Shown here piece after piece: positions 23,088 to 33,265 of a stretch of 64,000 nucleotides of DNA; positions within the stretch are counted from its first letter, which is position 1; each line of letters begins with the position of its first letter. Made by a program: the position numbers and the translations under genes. The notes under the pieces are model-generated. The model did not search any database and was not told the DNA's origin. It worked only from the letters and a program-made list of their open reading frames with translations. The stretch comes from Litsea cubeba (Eukaryota > Streptophyta > Magnoliopsida > Laurales > Lauraceae), in the NCBI GenBank assembly GCA_012931725.1, contig CM022945.1, positions 152,606,382 to 152,670,381 of the forward strand, in the 5' to 3' direction.

Positions 23088-24470
23088 CCGTCAATCTTCG
23101 TCAACATCACGGGTCCATCTCCGAGAGTATCAAATCATCAGTGATCGTCAACCGGTAAACCAAGAAAGTGCACTTTCTGTCCGATCGATCGAGAAGTCGA
23201 CAAGACAGGTGTCATCGGGCCGCTGTTAGCAATCAATGTCTGAAGTTACATGGTCATTCGATGTCGATCAGCATGAAGATCCATCGATGATCATTGCCAG
23301 AAGAATTCCAAAAGACGCGGCACAGCCCGCGACTCTTCAAGCGACTTGGCGACCATTTAACGCTGTTAATTAACCCGTTTATGGCAACTTAATGCGGTCA
23401 TTAACTCGTTATTTTGGACGGCCCAATCAGAAGCAAGCAAACGGGAGTTACAAGTCAAAGGTTTCATGGAATTTAAACCCTGAAACTCCTCCCATCATGG
23501 AGATTAAAGGCGATTTAATGCACTTAATTCTCTACCGGCCAATCAGAAGCCAAAGAAAAGGAGTTACAAAATAAAGAAATAAAAACTTGTAACACCTCCC
23601 ATTATGTGGCTTTAATACATTTAAGGCCCATAAACTCTCCTAAATGGCTACCACAAGCCTATAAATAGGAGAGCATTCCAAGAAATCCAGATCCAGAAAA
23701 AACCAGAGATCATCTCTAGAAAAATCACAAAAAATCCAGAAATCCATACAGACAGAATCCAAAAAAAAAAAAAAATAGAGAGAAAAATCTGCTGAAGTTC
23801 TGCACCGACCACCGCTACAAGGTGACAAAAGTCCCTTTGGGGGCACCGACTCCAAGGTCCTTGTCTTCTCCTTCTGCTTCCAATGGCTTAGACGTGGCTT
23901 TTCAGCCCGTCTACTTAGCTTTTTAAAGGAAATAGGACCTCCTCTTAGTCTTTGTCCTCTAAAAATCTGAGGTCAAGCCGAGCCAAGCGAATCAAGAGCA
24001 TCCTCTGTTCTCATCTGCATGGATGATGGCGAAGTCCACACATGGCTTGCGACCGTCAATCTGAACAAGTCCCCCACAATCTCTTGAGAAGTTAAATCCT
24101 CCTATCTTGCTTTTCATTGTAGTTTGTATTTTTCTAAAGAGACAATAAAATCACAACTGTTGTCTTTCATTATCGATAAGAATTAAAAATAGGCTATAAA
24201 TGCCAAAAATCGCCTTTTACGGCAAACATCGCCTTTAACGGCAAAACAAATGAAATCGCCTCTTACGACATTTCAAAATCGTGTCTCTTTTCTTAAATAT
24301 ATGTGCAATGAAAACTCGAAAGAAGTTGATTTCCTCTTATACTTGTGAATGTCGATCTCTGGATCACCATTTGCAATTCCAAGTAGAGTATAAAATCTGG
24401 CACACCCGCCCAAAAAGAAAAATGTTGATGCTCGTTTCGCCCTCCCGGGCGCGAACGGGCCGTACCCCAC

Positions 24471-27400
24471 TGTCACGCCCCAAAACTGGGATCCTGTAGC
24501 GATCCGATCTCGGGGAGCGTGATTTGGGGTTAATTAAAAATTTTATTTCTCCCCGGGATCCGCGTGTGTGAGGATTCCAAAATTCCACACAATCTGAATA
24601 TTTCGCAGAAGCTTACATGGCGTTGCGACCCAGAGCCCGTGGCCATCGGGTTCCGTGTCGCACTCAACCTGTTAGCATAAAGCTGTCATAGCAATATTCA
24701 AACTCAGACTGTAACTAACCAAGATAATAACATATGCAGAGCTGCAGTAACAGGCTTATCATTACCCAAGCATATTAAAGTTATAAACTTAACAAGTGCA
24801 TTAATTACATTCCCAAGAAAAAGGCTAACAAAAGGCGTACAGAACAACAAGCTAAATAAATACTACACAAGTGTGTAACATAACTCCAGAGTCAAGCATG
24901 ACATCTACATGACATCGCTGACACAACAAGCCTGCAAAACTCGTGGCTCAAAAGCCAACTACACACGACTTAACTCAAGACGAGGACCTACTATCTAGAG
25001 CACCAAAGTGTAGTATATCAAACACGACGGTCTGGCAAATGATCAATTTAGGCAAGAACATAAGTAAAAATCAAAGCTTTATAAGAAACAATATTTAAAA
25101 CATTTTACTAAACTTGAAACAGATTTATAAGGTTTAAAACGATGCATGAACAAGATGCTCATCAAGAAAACAAGAGTCCATGAATGATATACAAAACGAA
25201 ACTAACATGAATACATATAACATCACGAAAAGTTAAATCCACAAAGAGCCCATCCTTTCTCCATCATACATGATGGTAAGAGTAAGCACGCACGACAAGC
25301 ATGACAAGCACAACACGTAAAACACGATCCCACGCCACACAAAGTAGACAGGGAGGCCGGCCGCGGAACTGGAACACGCACGATGTGTATAAAATACACG
25401 ACTAATCTGCAGATAGTCCACATGCTTAAGGACCCCTGGACAGTGGATCAGACTGAAGAGGCAGTCCAAGCTCAGTGGTATTTACTTAAATTCATGAATG
25501 CACAAAACACGGAGATACACATACTAAACATGTCAAAATCAAGGGGAGAATCACTTGTCACACGAGCACGACAAAGCTAGCAAGATAGCATAAAATTATA
25601 TGCATAACAAACTTAAGAAGTGATCCCCTTTTGGTTCTTGAAACAAATCTTAAACGAGCTTATACTTGAAATTCAAAACAAGTGCACGATGGTATTTCTT
25701 GTATCAAAACAAGGTTCGAAAACAAAGTCTATCAAGCATATGTTAAGACCATTCGTTGACCCTTGTGTAATTGAAATCCAAATAGTAGAAAAATAAAATG
25801 GATTGGTGCCCGAAGTTAAGAAAGTATTTTAGATTTCATATGCACAATGTCAAGTTAAAAAGTCTTTAGCATATTCTAGTTTCAATCCCACAGAAATCCT
25901 TCAAAATAGGGCTTTTTGGTAATTTCGGTCAGTTCTCGATCACCTGTCGGTTAGCTGAAGTGGGTATGTCGGCTAACCGATAGCCGACCGACGGCTGACC
26001 GACAAGTCTCAGTCCAGAAATTACAGCTCTCGGGAAAAGCGACCGACAAAGGACTCGGTTGGCTGTCGGCTAGCCGAGAATCAGGGTTCGGTTAGCCGCC
26101 AGCTGACCGAACAGTCCATACGCGAGTGCAGCTCTCTGGAAATCGAACCGACAAGATTTCGATTGGCTGTCGGTTAGCCGAAATGGGGATTTCGGCTAGC
26201 TGGCGGATAACCGAAGGTTGACTGACAGTACACGGACAATGATTTCAGGTCTGATTTTCATATTTTCCTTTCCTTCTTCATTCTCATTTCTGAACCACCT
26301 GTACTCCCTAAGCCACCATGCTTTCCAAGGGGTAAATTTCAACATTTAAAACATCCATGTAACAATTAAAACCTTCCAACATCAAAATCATTCATTATCA
26401 AATCATGTTATTGAACAGCTTATAAAGCATTAAACAAGATGTACGCTTCCATTCAAAACAAGATCTCAAGATTAGGAAAAGAATTAGTAATCATGCTTGA
26501 AAATGATTAAACATGCTAAGAGAGGTTTAACAAACATGTAATGAAAAACGTGGTAACAATGGCAATATTTTCTCAAAGCAAAATGCCCAAAAGTCACGAT
26601 GCATCATAAAAACCCAAAATGATTACTTAGCTTTGCCCAAAATCAAGTAAATCTCTCACAAATCCAATCAAAGAGCTGTCCCACGAAATCTACACAAAAG
26701 CCCCAAAATAGAACACACAAAAATCACATTTTTGGTCAACACAAATCCCCATTTCGAAAATGGGTTTGAAAGTATGAAAAACAAGCTATTTATGAGCTAA
26801 ATAAACTTCATAAAAGAGGTGGGTTCAAGCTCTTACTTGTAGCTAGCCAAAAAAGAAGAAGACCACTAGAAAGAGATGAAAAGTTGCAGGGATTGCGTTC
26901 AAAATTGTGCCCAGCTGAAGCTTGAGATGAGAGGAAGAGAAAGACGGTCTTAAATCTGAAAATGGAGCTCTCTAACTAGATCAGTCATGAGGAAGAAGGT
27001 CAAGGAGAAAAGAGGTTTTCTCCTCCCAGCTCTAGGTCAAGAAAGTTGCAGGAAAATGGATAATGGAAAAGAAAGAGGAAGGAGATGACTTAAGTAACTA
27101 GAAAATGGGGCCCATTACAGCTGAAACTTAAAGTGGCCAAAACATGATCTTGCGGGCCCCAGACGAGATCGACGAAGAAGACTAAAATGATCCTTGAAAT
27201 ATCAAGTTTCCAAAAAGTATAATTTTGACATGGTTTTGGGACTTTCGAAAATTGTGTCCAGATTTAGCATGAAAAGTCAATTTTACCATTTTGGGCCAAA
27301 ACACAGGTTTCTGGGCTTCAAACACAGACGGGCTGAAAACAAAAGTTGTAGAAAGTAATAAAACCATTTAAATGAGATCGAAATCGCGATTAAATCAGAA

Positions 27401-27607
27401 AAACAAGATTATCCTCCCATGCTTACACGCGCAATCCAAGGCGTCTCTGGGCTGCCGACTGGGTCCAACGGATCTCAAAATTTTCCAAAGCTATATAAAA
27501 TCTATTCAAACTCTCAAACAAAGTCAAACCACTACTAATCTCACTCAAAAAGCAAAACCACAATAAAGAAAACACTAAACCCAAAAATTGGGGGTCTGGG
27601 TCTTACA
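24471..27607 (-). mobile_element. Solo LTR 3 (3137 bp, Tekay/Del-like), minus strand, TSD CCCAC
   Basis: On the plus strand it reads TGTCACGCCCCAAAACTGG ... GGGGGTCTGGGTCTTACA, the inverse of the ends of LTR 2. A perfect 5-bp duplication CCCAC flanks it (24466-24470, 27608-27612). The shared block (GGCCATCGGGTTCCGTGTCGC, about 24642) confirms it is the same family as LTR 1 and LTR 2. There is no coding sequence. Its palindrome cluster (25945-26235) is at the same place in the LTR as in the other copies but has a different core. Confidence 0.88.
25945..26235. repeat. Palindrome cluster, core GGCTAGCC / GGTTAGCC, in solo LTR 3
   Basis: About ten units of the type CGGYTAGCCGA / CGGCTAACCG / GGCTGACCGAC alternate in both directions. 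The best perfect palindrome is TCGGCTAGCCGA (26066-26077). Unlike LTR 1 and 2 there is no GCTCGAGC core. It lies about 1.4 kb from the LTR 5' end, as in the other copies. Confidence 0.88.
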
Positions 27608-27668
27608 CCCACGGACTCTCACATCCGCCGACCTCAGAAGAGCCGAGCGGCGGAAGCGCGGTTCATCA

Positions 27669-28248
27669 GCTGCGCTTATTGTAATGCATCTATGGGAACC
27701 TGCACGGTTTTCATATGCCGAGCAGAAAAATATTGCACGTCTACAAGTAGCCGTGCAAGTTGAATGTGTACAGATCTACATATCTGTGCATAACGCGAAC
27801 AAAAAATGTTTTTGCCCTCCGTTTGTGATTTCCATTCTTCATCTCTCCCATCCCTTCAATTCAATGATGTTTCCCTCCCATTATTTAGTTGGAAAGAAAT
27901 TAACATAAAAGAAAAAACAAAATTGGAAGAGGTTGAAGATGAAGAGTTTATCTCTGGGGGAGAAGATAAACTCATTTTTGAGATGTGTTGAAGCCTCGTT
28001 TTTCCAAAGGAGAAAGACGATGAAGAAGATGTAAATCCCGTTTTTGAGATGTGCTCACCGTGGCTACCATTTTTTTTAGAAGGAGATGAGAAGAGGAGAA
28101 AATGAGAGTGGGCAGTTGTAGAAATTCTCATGGGTGGGCTTAGCAAAATTGTACATTTTATACTGAGAGTGGCTACCTACACACTACAAACAACTCTCTA
28201 CACATAGCATTTAATAAAAAATTAAAAAATCCCTAAACTACGAATCAC
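27669..28248. other. Unclassified spacer between LTR C and element D
   Basis: I recognise no gene or repeat family here. Local features are CTGCACGG (about 27700) with CCGTGCAAG in inverted position (about 27751), and a purine-rich stretch (27905-28110) with several GAAGATGAAGA-like words. It may be a piece of the sequence into which the Tat elements inserted, or part of an unknown element. Confidence 0.4.
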
Positions 28249-29007
28249 TGTTGACACCAAAAATGTCACTTTGCCTCTTCAAGATCCAAAAAGCTACATG
28301 AAGTCACAACCTGCCATAAATAGGCAATGCTACTTTCGAAAAATCAAATCTTGTCAGAATCAAACAAAAACTGCAAGATCCTTCAAGACAACCAAAAGAG
28401 GAGTACGCAAGAAGTTTCGGGCCATTTCAAAATCATTTGGCCTAACTTCGCTTCTCCAGTAGCTGAAAAGGAGCTCCCGACGGCGAAAGCATCGGAGACA
28501 CCAAATCTTCGATCAGAGTCGATGGATGGTCTCAAAATACATCCAAAGGCTCCATGTCAAGTTCCGAGTCAAACCGACAACCATGGAGCCTGGGATCGCC
28601 GGGTGGGCCCCGGAAGCCCCGTTTTTCGTCGTTTTTTCGCGATTCGAAGCGTCCGACACCTGGGATTTTCCAAAATTCATACTTTTGAGACACCAAATCC
28701 TCTGACATCCGTCAAATTCACGGGTCAATCATCAAGAGTATCAAAATCAACATTGATTGCCAACCGGTCAACTAAAAAAGTGTGCTTTCTACCCGACCGA
28801 TCGAGAAATCGACAGGACAGATGGCACCGACCCGCTATTGGCAACCAATACCTGAAGTTACATGGTCATCCAATGTCGATCTACATGAAGATCCATCGAT
28901 GATCATCGCCAGAAGAATCCCAAAAGACGCAGCACGGCCCGCAACTCTTCAACTGCTCGGCCACCGCTTAATGCGATTAATTGACTAGCTTTATTACAGT
29001 CATTAAT
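28249..29007 (+). repeat. Element D 5' LTR, left part
   Basis: TGTTGACACC at 28249 is the LTR start, the same terminus as both LTRs of element B. The LTR is collinear with the B LTRs except that about 0.5 kb of U3, with the GC-rich palindrome cluster, is absent here. It is broken at 29007 after TTAAT, the target site used by element B, and resumes at 49342. Confidence 0.88.
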
Positions 29008-29284
29008 TGATGGACCGCGCTCCTGCTTGGTTCCTACCGAGGTCGGCGGACGTGGGAGTCCGTCGGGTCCGACCCTTTCGTAACCGGGGGGCAGGGGCGT
29101 GCATCAACATTTCTTTTTTTTTGTGGGTGTGCCAGATTTTCTATTTTACTTGGAATTACAAGTGGTGATCCGGAGGTCAACCTTCGCAAGTAAAAAGGAA
29201 ATCAACTTCTTTCAAGTTTTTCATTGCACATATATTTAAGAAAAGAGACATTTTTCTTAGTTTGCCGTGAAAGGCGATTTTTTT

Positions 29285-29360
29285 GGCATTTATAGCCGAT
29301 TTTGGCGTTTATAGCCGATTTTTGGCGTTTTATAGCCGATTTTGGCGTTTATAGCCGATT
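29285..29360. repeat. Array of GGCTATAAACGCC units in LTR
   Basis: Four units of about 19 bp. On the element's sense (minus) strand each reads AATCGGCTATAAACGCCAA, so each carries a TATA-like core between GGC and GCC arms. The same array is in the right LTR (about 47240-47316), and related units are in LTR C (24185-24260) and element D (50105-50150). Confidence 0.9.
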
Positions 29361-29860
29361 TACAATCCTTATCAATAATGAAAGACAAGAATTGTGATTT
29401 TGTCTCTTTTAAAAAAAATACAAACTACAATGAAAAGCAAGAAAAGGAGGATCTAACTTCTCAGGAGATTGTGGAGGACTCGTTTAGATTGACGGTCGCA
29501 AGCCATATGTGGGCTTCGCCATCATCCATGCAGATGAGAACAGAGGATGCTATTTGATTCACTTGGCTTGGCTATAACCTCGGGTTTTTAGAAGACAAAG
29601 ACCAAAGGAAGGTCCTATGTCCAATAAAAAACCGAGTAGACGGGCTGAAAAGCCACATCTAAGCCATTGGAGGCAGGAGGAGAAGGCAAGGACCTTGGGG
29701 GGGGTACCCCCCAAGGGACTTTTGTCACCTTGTTGCGGTGGCCGGGTGTAGAACTTCCGCAGAGTTTTCTCTCTTTTTCCTTTCTCTGGATTTCTGTGCT
29801 TCTCTCTGTCTGTGTGTCTGTCTCTTTTTTCCGATCTGGATTCCTTTGGAGTGCTCTCCT

Positions 29861-29867
29861 ATTTATA
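29861..29867 (-). promoter_or_regulatory. TATA box of B 3' LTR
   Basis: Minus-strand TATAAAT in the context AGCCTATAAATAGGAGAG. The same box is at 47815-47821 in the 5' LTR, at 49595-49601 in D and at 23660-23666 in LTR C. Confidence 0.8.
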
Positions 29868-30509
29868 GGCTCTTGGTAGCCATTTAGGAGAGCTTATGGG
29901 CTTTTAATGTCATTAAGCCACATAATGGAGGAGTTACAAAATTGATTTGTTTATTTTGTAACTCCTTTTTCTTGGCTTCTGATTGGCCGGAGGAGATTGA
30001 GGGCATTTAATCGCCTTTAATCGCCATGATGGGAGGAGTTTCATGGTTAAATGCCATGAATCTCTTGACTTGTAACTCCCAAATGCTTGCTTCTGATTGG
30101 GCCGTCCAAGGGAAATGGATTAATGACTGTAATAAAGCTAGTCAATTAATCGCATTAAGTGGTCGCCGAGCAGCTGAAGAGTCGCGGGCCGTGCCACGTC
30201 TTTGGAATTCTTCTGTTGATGATCATCGATGGATCTTCATGTATGATCGACATCAGATGACCATGTAATTTCAGGTGTTGTTGCCAACAGCGGGTCGGTG
30301 CCATCTGTTCCTGTCGATTTCTCGATCGGTCGGGGTGGAAAGCACACTTTTCTTTGGTTGACCGGGGTGGCGATCAATACTGTCTTTGATACTCTTGATG
30401 ATTTACCCGTGTTTTGGACGGATATCAGAGGACTTGGTTGTCTCAAAAGCATGAATTTTGGAAAGTACCAGAGGCTGGGCTTCTCGAATCGCGAAAAAAA
30501 CGGCGAAAA

Positions 30510-30600
30510 CCGGGGTTTCCGGGCTTTCCCGGCGACCCCGGGGTCCATGGTCGCCGGCGACCCTGGCCCAGGGTCGCAGGGGTCTGCGACCCTGGGGGGG
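30510..30600. repeat. GC-rich palindromes in Tat LTR U3
   Basis: A 21-base inverted repeat with 10-base arms and a 1-base centre is at 30557-30577 (arm GCGACCCTGG). It is followed by AGGGTCGCAG/CTGCGACCCT arms around a GGGT loop. In the other LTR (about 48505-48610) the unit is repeated three times, so the array has changed length between two LTRs that began identical. Confidence 0.9.
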
Positions 30601-31322
30601 TTTTCCCCTTTCTGGTCCCGTTTTGCGTCCGTTTTTGCTCTTTTCTGATTCTTTTTCTTCTGTACTTTTCTTTGACATTTTGATCATTTATTGGCCTGAT
30701 TTCTTTGTAGGAAACCTGATGAGAATCCTTGCATTTTATTTGCAAAGTTTCCAATTTCCCTGAGAAAGCCGAAGACTTTGTCGCGCAGAGCTGCCGATTT
30801 TCTGTCAAAAGCTGAAACTGGGTCAAACGATGTCGGAATGACCTGAAATTTGTGTGAAGCCTGCTGAAGCAATTAAATAAGACCAACCATATGCTTTTGT
30901 TTGAGTTTAGAAGCCGGTTTGGGGTTCCTATCACCTGCAGACTTGCTTTTGTCGCGATGAAGATGTCGCGGTTTGATGTGCGGTCAACCGATGTCCGATT
31001 GACTTGAAATTTGACAGGGAACCTATTGGAGTCATTTTAAGATGATCCATAGGTTCTGTCTTGGAAACCATGGTCCCGGAGAGCTTTACCGCCGAGAGGC
31101 TTGATTGGCTGTCGGAGAAGCGAAGTTAGGCCAAATGATCTTGAAATGGCTTGAAACTTCTTGTGTACTCCTCTTTTGGCTGTCTGGAAGAATCTTGCAG
31201 TTTTTTGTTTGATTCTGACAAGATTTTATTTTTGGAAGCAGCATTGCCTATTTATGGCAGGTTGCGACTTCATGTAGCTCTTTGGATCTTGGAAAGGCAA
31301 AGTGACATTTTTGGTGTCAACA

Positions 31323-32353
31323 AATGCCCCCTCGAGGTACAGCGGCGAGTTGCTTAACTTTTGTAGTCGATGTGCCTCGAAGAGATTTTTTGAAGGAGAG
31401 CCTGTGACTTGACCAAGAGTCTTTGAGCAATCTTTCTTTTTGGTATTTATAGCCTTTTGAGCTTCCAGGGGAATTTTATGGTGGTGAAAGGGATCACGTA
31501 CCATCTCGAGGCAAAGTTTTGAAGATGACATCAGGGATGTGGATTTGGGTTTTGACCTTGTGACCTAACAGGCTATATATGGCAGGTTAGGGGGTCGGGT
31601 TTGGTTTTGATCGTGTGACCCAACAAGCTGTATGTGGAATGTTGGGGGATCAGTTTGGTTTTGATCTTGTGACCTAACAGGCTGTATGTGGCAAGTTAGG
31701 GGATCAGGTTTGGTTTTTGGTTTTTGGTCTTGTGACCTAACAGGCTGTATGTGGCAAGTTAGGGGACCCAGGATTTGGTTTGATTTTTGTGGAATGTCAA
31801 TTTCAAGATTTTGGCTCAATTTGGTAGATGAGGCTGGATGGTTTGATTTTGGAAGCTCATGGGGCTTGAATTTTCTTTTGTATGGTCCAATCAACTCAAA
31901 AGAGGCATGGAACCATTTTTGTATGCTTCTTGGTAAGAGGGATTTCTCTTTGACTAAAAGCCCAAAAAATTTCTTTTTTTTTTTTTTTTGTGCCTAGGGT
32001 GGTCAAAACCTGGCTCATATGGGCTAACCCATGGGACCTTAAGCTTTTGAAATGGCTTAGATCTCATATGGTGTCATTTTTGTAAAGAATATCCAAAAAT
32101 ATCTCATTCGGATAGAGAATATCTAAGAATATCTTTACTTGGAGAGAATCTCTCATGATCCCTTTATTTTTGGGATAGAATATCTCAAGATATCTTTCTT
32201 TTGGGAAAGAATCCGTCATAGATTGATTTTAGGAGAAAATCTCTCAAGATCCCTTTCTTTTGGAAAGAATCTTTCTAATTTCTTTCTTTTGGTAAGGTTA
32301 CTAATTAGTAACACTTACCTCTTTCTTCTTTCCTTCTTTGGTTTGCTCTCCTC
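31323..32353. other. Region between B 3' LTR and the antisense-gene TATA box
   Basis: The minus-strand polypurine tract GAGGGGGCATT (31325-31335) abuts the LTR. Next are about four copies of a 55-60-bp unit (31561-31770) with TGACCTAACAGGCTGTATGTGG, then a poly-T run (31974-31989). Last come AT-rich words AGAATATCT / AAGATATCT at 32085-32290, including one exact AAAATATCT (32096-32104). For the plus-strand gene this whole stretch is the upstream region. Confidence 0.75.
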
Positions 32354-32360
32354 TATAAAA
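32354..32360 (+). promoter_or_regulatory. TATA box of the antisense gene in element B
   Basis: TATAAAA in the context CTCCTCTATAAAAGCAAAG, with a pyrimidine-rich leader and an ATG 129 bases downstream (32483). Spacing and sequence fit a standard plant promoter. It points opposite to the retrotransposon genes. Confidence 0.75.
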
Positions 32361-32492
32361 GCAAAGAGAAGGTTGGATCTCTTGCTCTTACTACTTTCTT
32401 TTGCAATAATCTCAAGAGGGCTTCAAGACCAAGAGCTTTTCTTCTTCAAGATCTTCAAGAGTTTTCTTCTTCTTCTCCATCAATGGCTTCAA

Positions 32493-33265
32493 GTAAGTTC
32501 TTCTTTTCAAGAAAATTCCATTGTAGGAAAAAAAAAAAAGTTCTTTCTTCTCTTTTTTTTTTTTCTTTCTTCTCTTTTTTTTTTTTCACGTGTTTGCCTT
32601 TCTTCTTTTTTTTTTTCACACGTTTTTTTTTTCTTTCTTTTCTTTCTTTTTTTTTTTTCATGTTTGTTTTTTTTTTTTTTTTTATGTGGGCCGTACGGAC
32701 AGATCCGTACGGATCTGGCCGTACGGCCATGTGGCCTGTGGGCCACGGCCTGTGGGCCAGCCCCTAAAAAAAAATTTCTTTCTTCTTTTTTTTTTTCTTT
32801 CCCTCCTCTTTTTTTTTGAGAGAGTTTCGTTTCCTTTTTTTTTTTGTTTTCTTTCTCCTCCCTTTTTTTTTTTTAGAGAAAGTTTCTTTTTTTTTTTTTC
32901 TCATCATGATAATGCATTTTTTTTTCGCAAATCTAAATGTTCATGCATGCCTTTAATTGTAAATTAAATTTGTAGCATGATGTGATTGCATACCTGAAAG
33001 TGTTTGCAAATTTGGGAACTTGGAGCTCGCAGTGATGTTGAGCCCTTCCTGATTTTGCGGAGACTTTTAGGTTTCGAAAGTTTGGAGTTTCGGAGCTCGC
33101 AGCGATGTTGAGCCCATCTTCAAGCTTTCTATTTCTTTCGGATAGTTCCTTTTCTTCGGAATTGCCCCGTCATCATGTCAAAATTTCGCCAGATTTTTTT
33201 TTTTTTTTTTTTAGCGAGATTCTGTCATTTTGATGTTTGATCTTTTTCTTTTCCATCCTTTTCAG
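32493..33265 (+). other. Predicted intron 1 of the antisense gene (773 bp)
   Basis: The donor is CAA|GTAAGT and the acceptor TTTTCAG|GTGG; joining keeps the frame. The intron is full of T-runs with short CTTTC breaks. It contains an isolated GC-rich palindrome cluster at 32691-32763. There are no coding signatures; the Phe-rich and Lys-rich open frames here are low-complexity artefacts. Confidence 0.7.
32691..32763. repeat. Palindrome cluster, core CCGTACGG, inside the intron
   Basis: A perfect 18-bp palindrome CAGATCCGTACGGATCTG (32700-32717) overlaps a perfect 14-bp palindrome TGGCCGTACGGCCA (32716-32729). A third CCGTACGG is at 32691-32698. Two GGCCTGTGGGCCA-like units follow. It stands out sharply from the T-rich surroundings. 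Confidence 0.95.

Larger units (their letters stand above)
23088..27668 (+). repeat. Tat LTR remnant C (probable 3' LTR of A2), interrupted
   Basis: This is homologous to the LTRs of elements B and D. Shared landmarks are CGATCGAGAAGTCGACAAGACAG (compare 28798), TGAAGATCCATCGATGATCAT, the TATA box GCCTATAAATAGGAGAG (TATAAAT 23660-23666), GCCCGTCTACTTAG and short GGCTATAAATGCC / CGCCTTTTACGGC units (about 24185-24260). It lacks the 5' part of the LTR. It is split by a minus-strand solo LTR (24471-27607) and ends GCGCGGTTCATCA at 27668. Since A2 pol leads straight into it, an internal deletion that joined reverse transcriptase to the element's own 3' LTR is likely. Confidence 0.8.
29008..31322 (-). 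repeat. Element B 3' LTR
   Basis: On the plus strand it reads TGATGGACCGCGCTCC ... TTTTTGGTGTCAACA (2315 bp). It holds a minus-strand TATA box (29861-29867), an array of GGCGTTTATAGCCGATTTT units (29285-29360) and a GC-rich palindrome region (30510-30600). It matches 46963-49336 almost base for base. The 59-bp length difference is largely due to extra GGTCGCAGGGGCCTGCGACC units in the right copy. Confidence 0.93.

Noticed and set aside
27588..27908. 106-codon plus-strand frame
   Set aside because: It starts in the solo LTR end and runs through the end of LTR C into unclassified sequence; crossing these boundaries makes it accidental.
30237..30934. Several overlapping open frames of 90-163 codons on both strands
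   Set aside because: They are all in the B 3' LTR around the GC-rich palindromes and correspond to no known protein.
32139..32967. Phe-rich open frames of 226 and 125 codons
   Set aside because: They read T-rich intron sequence; composition is low complexity and no domain is visible.
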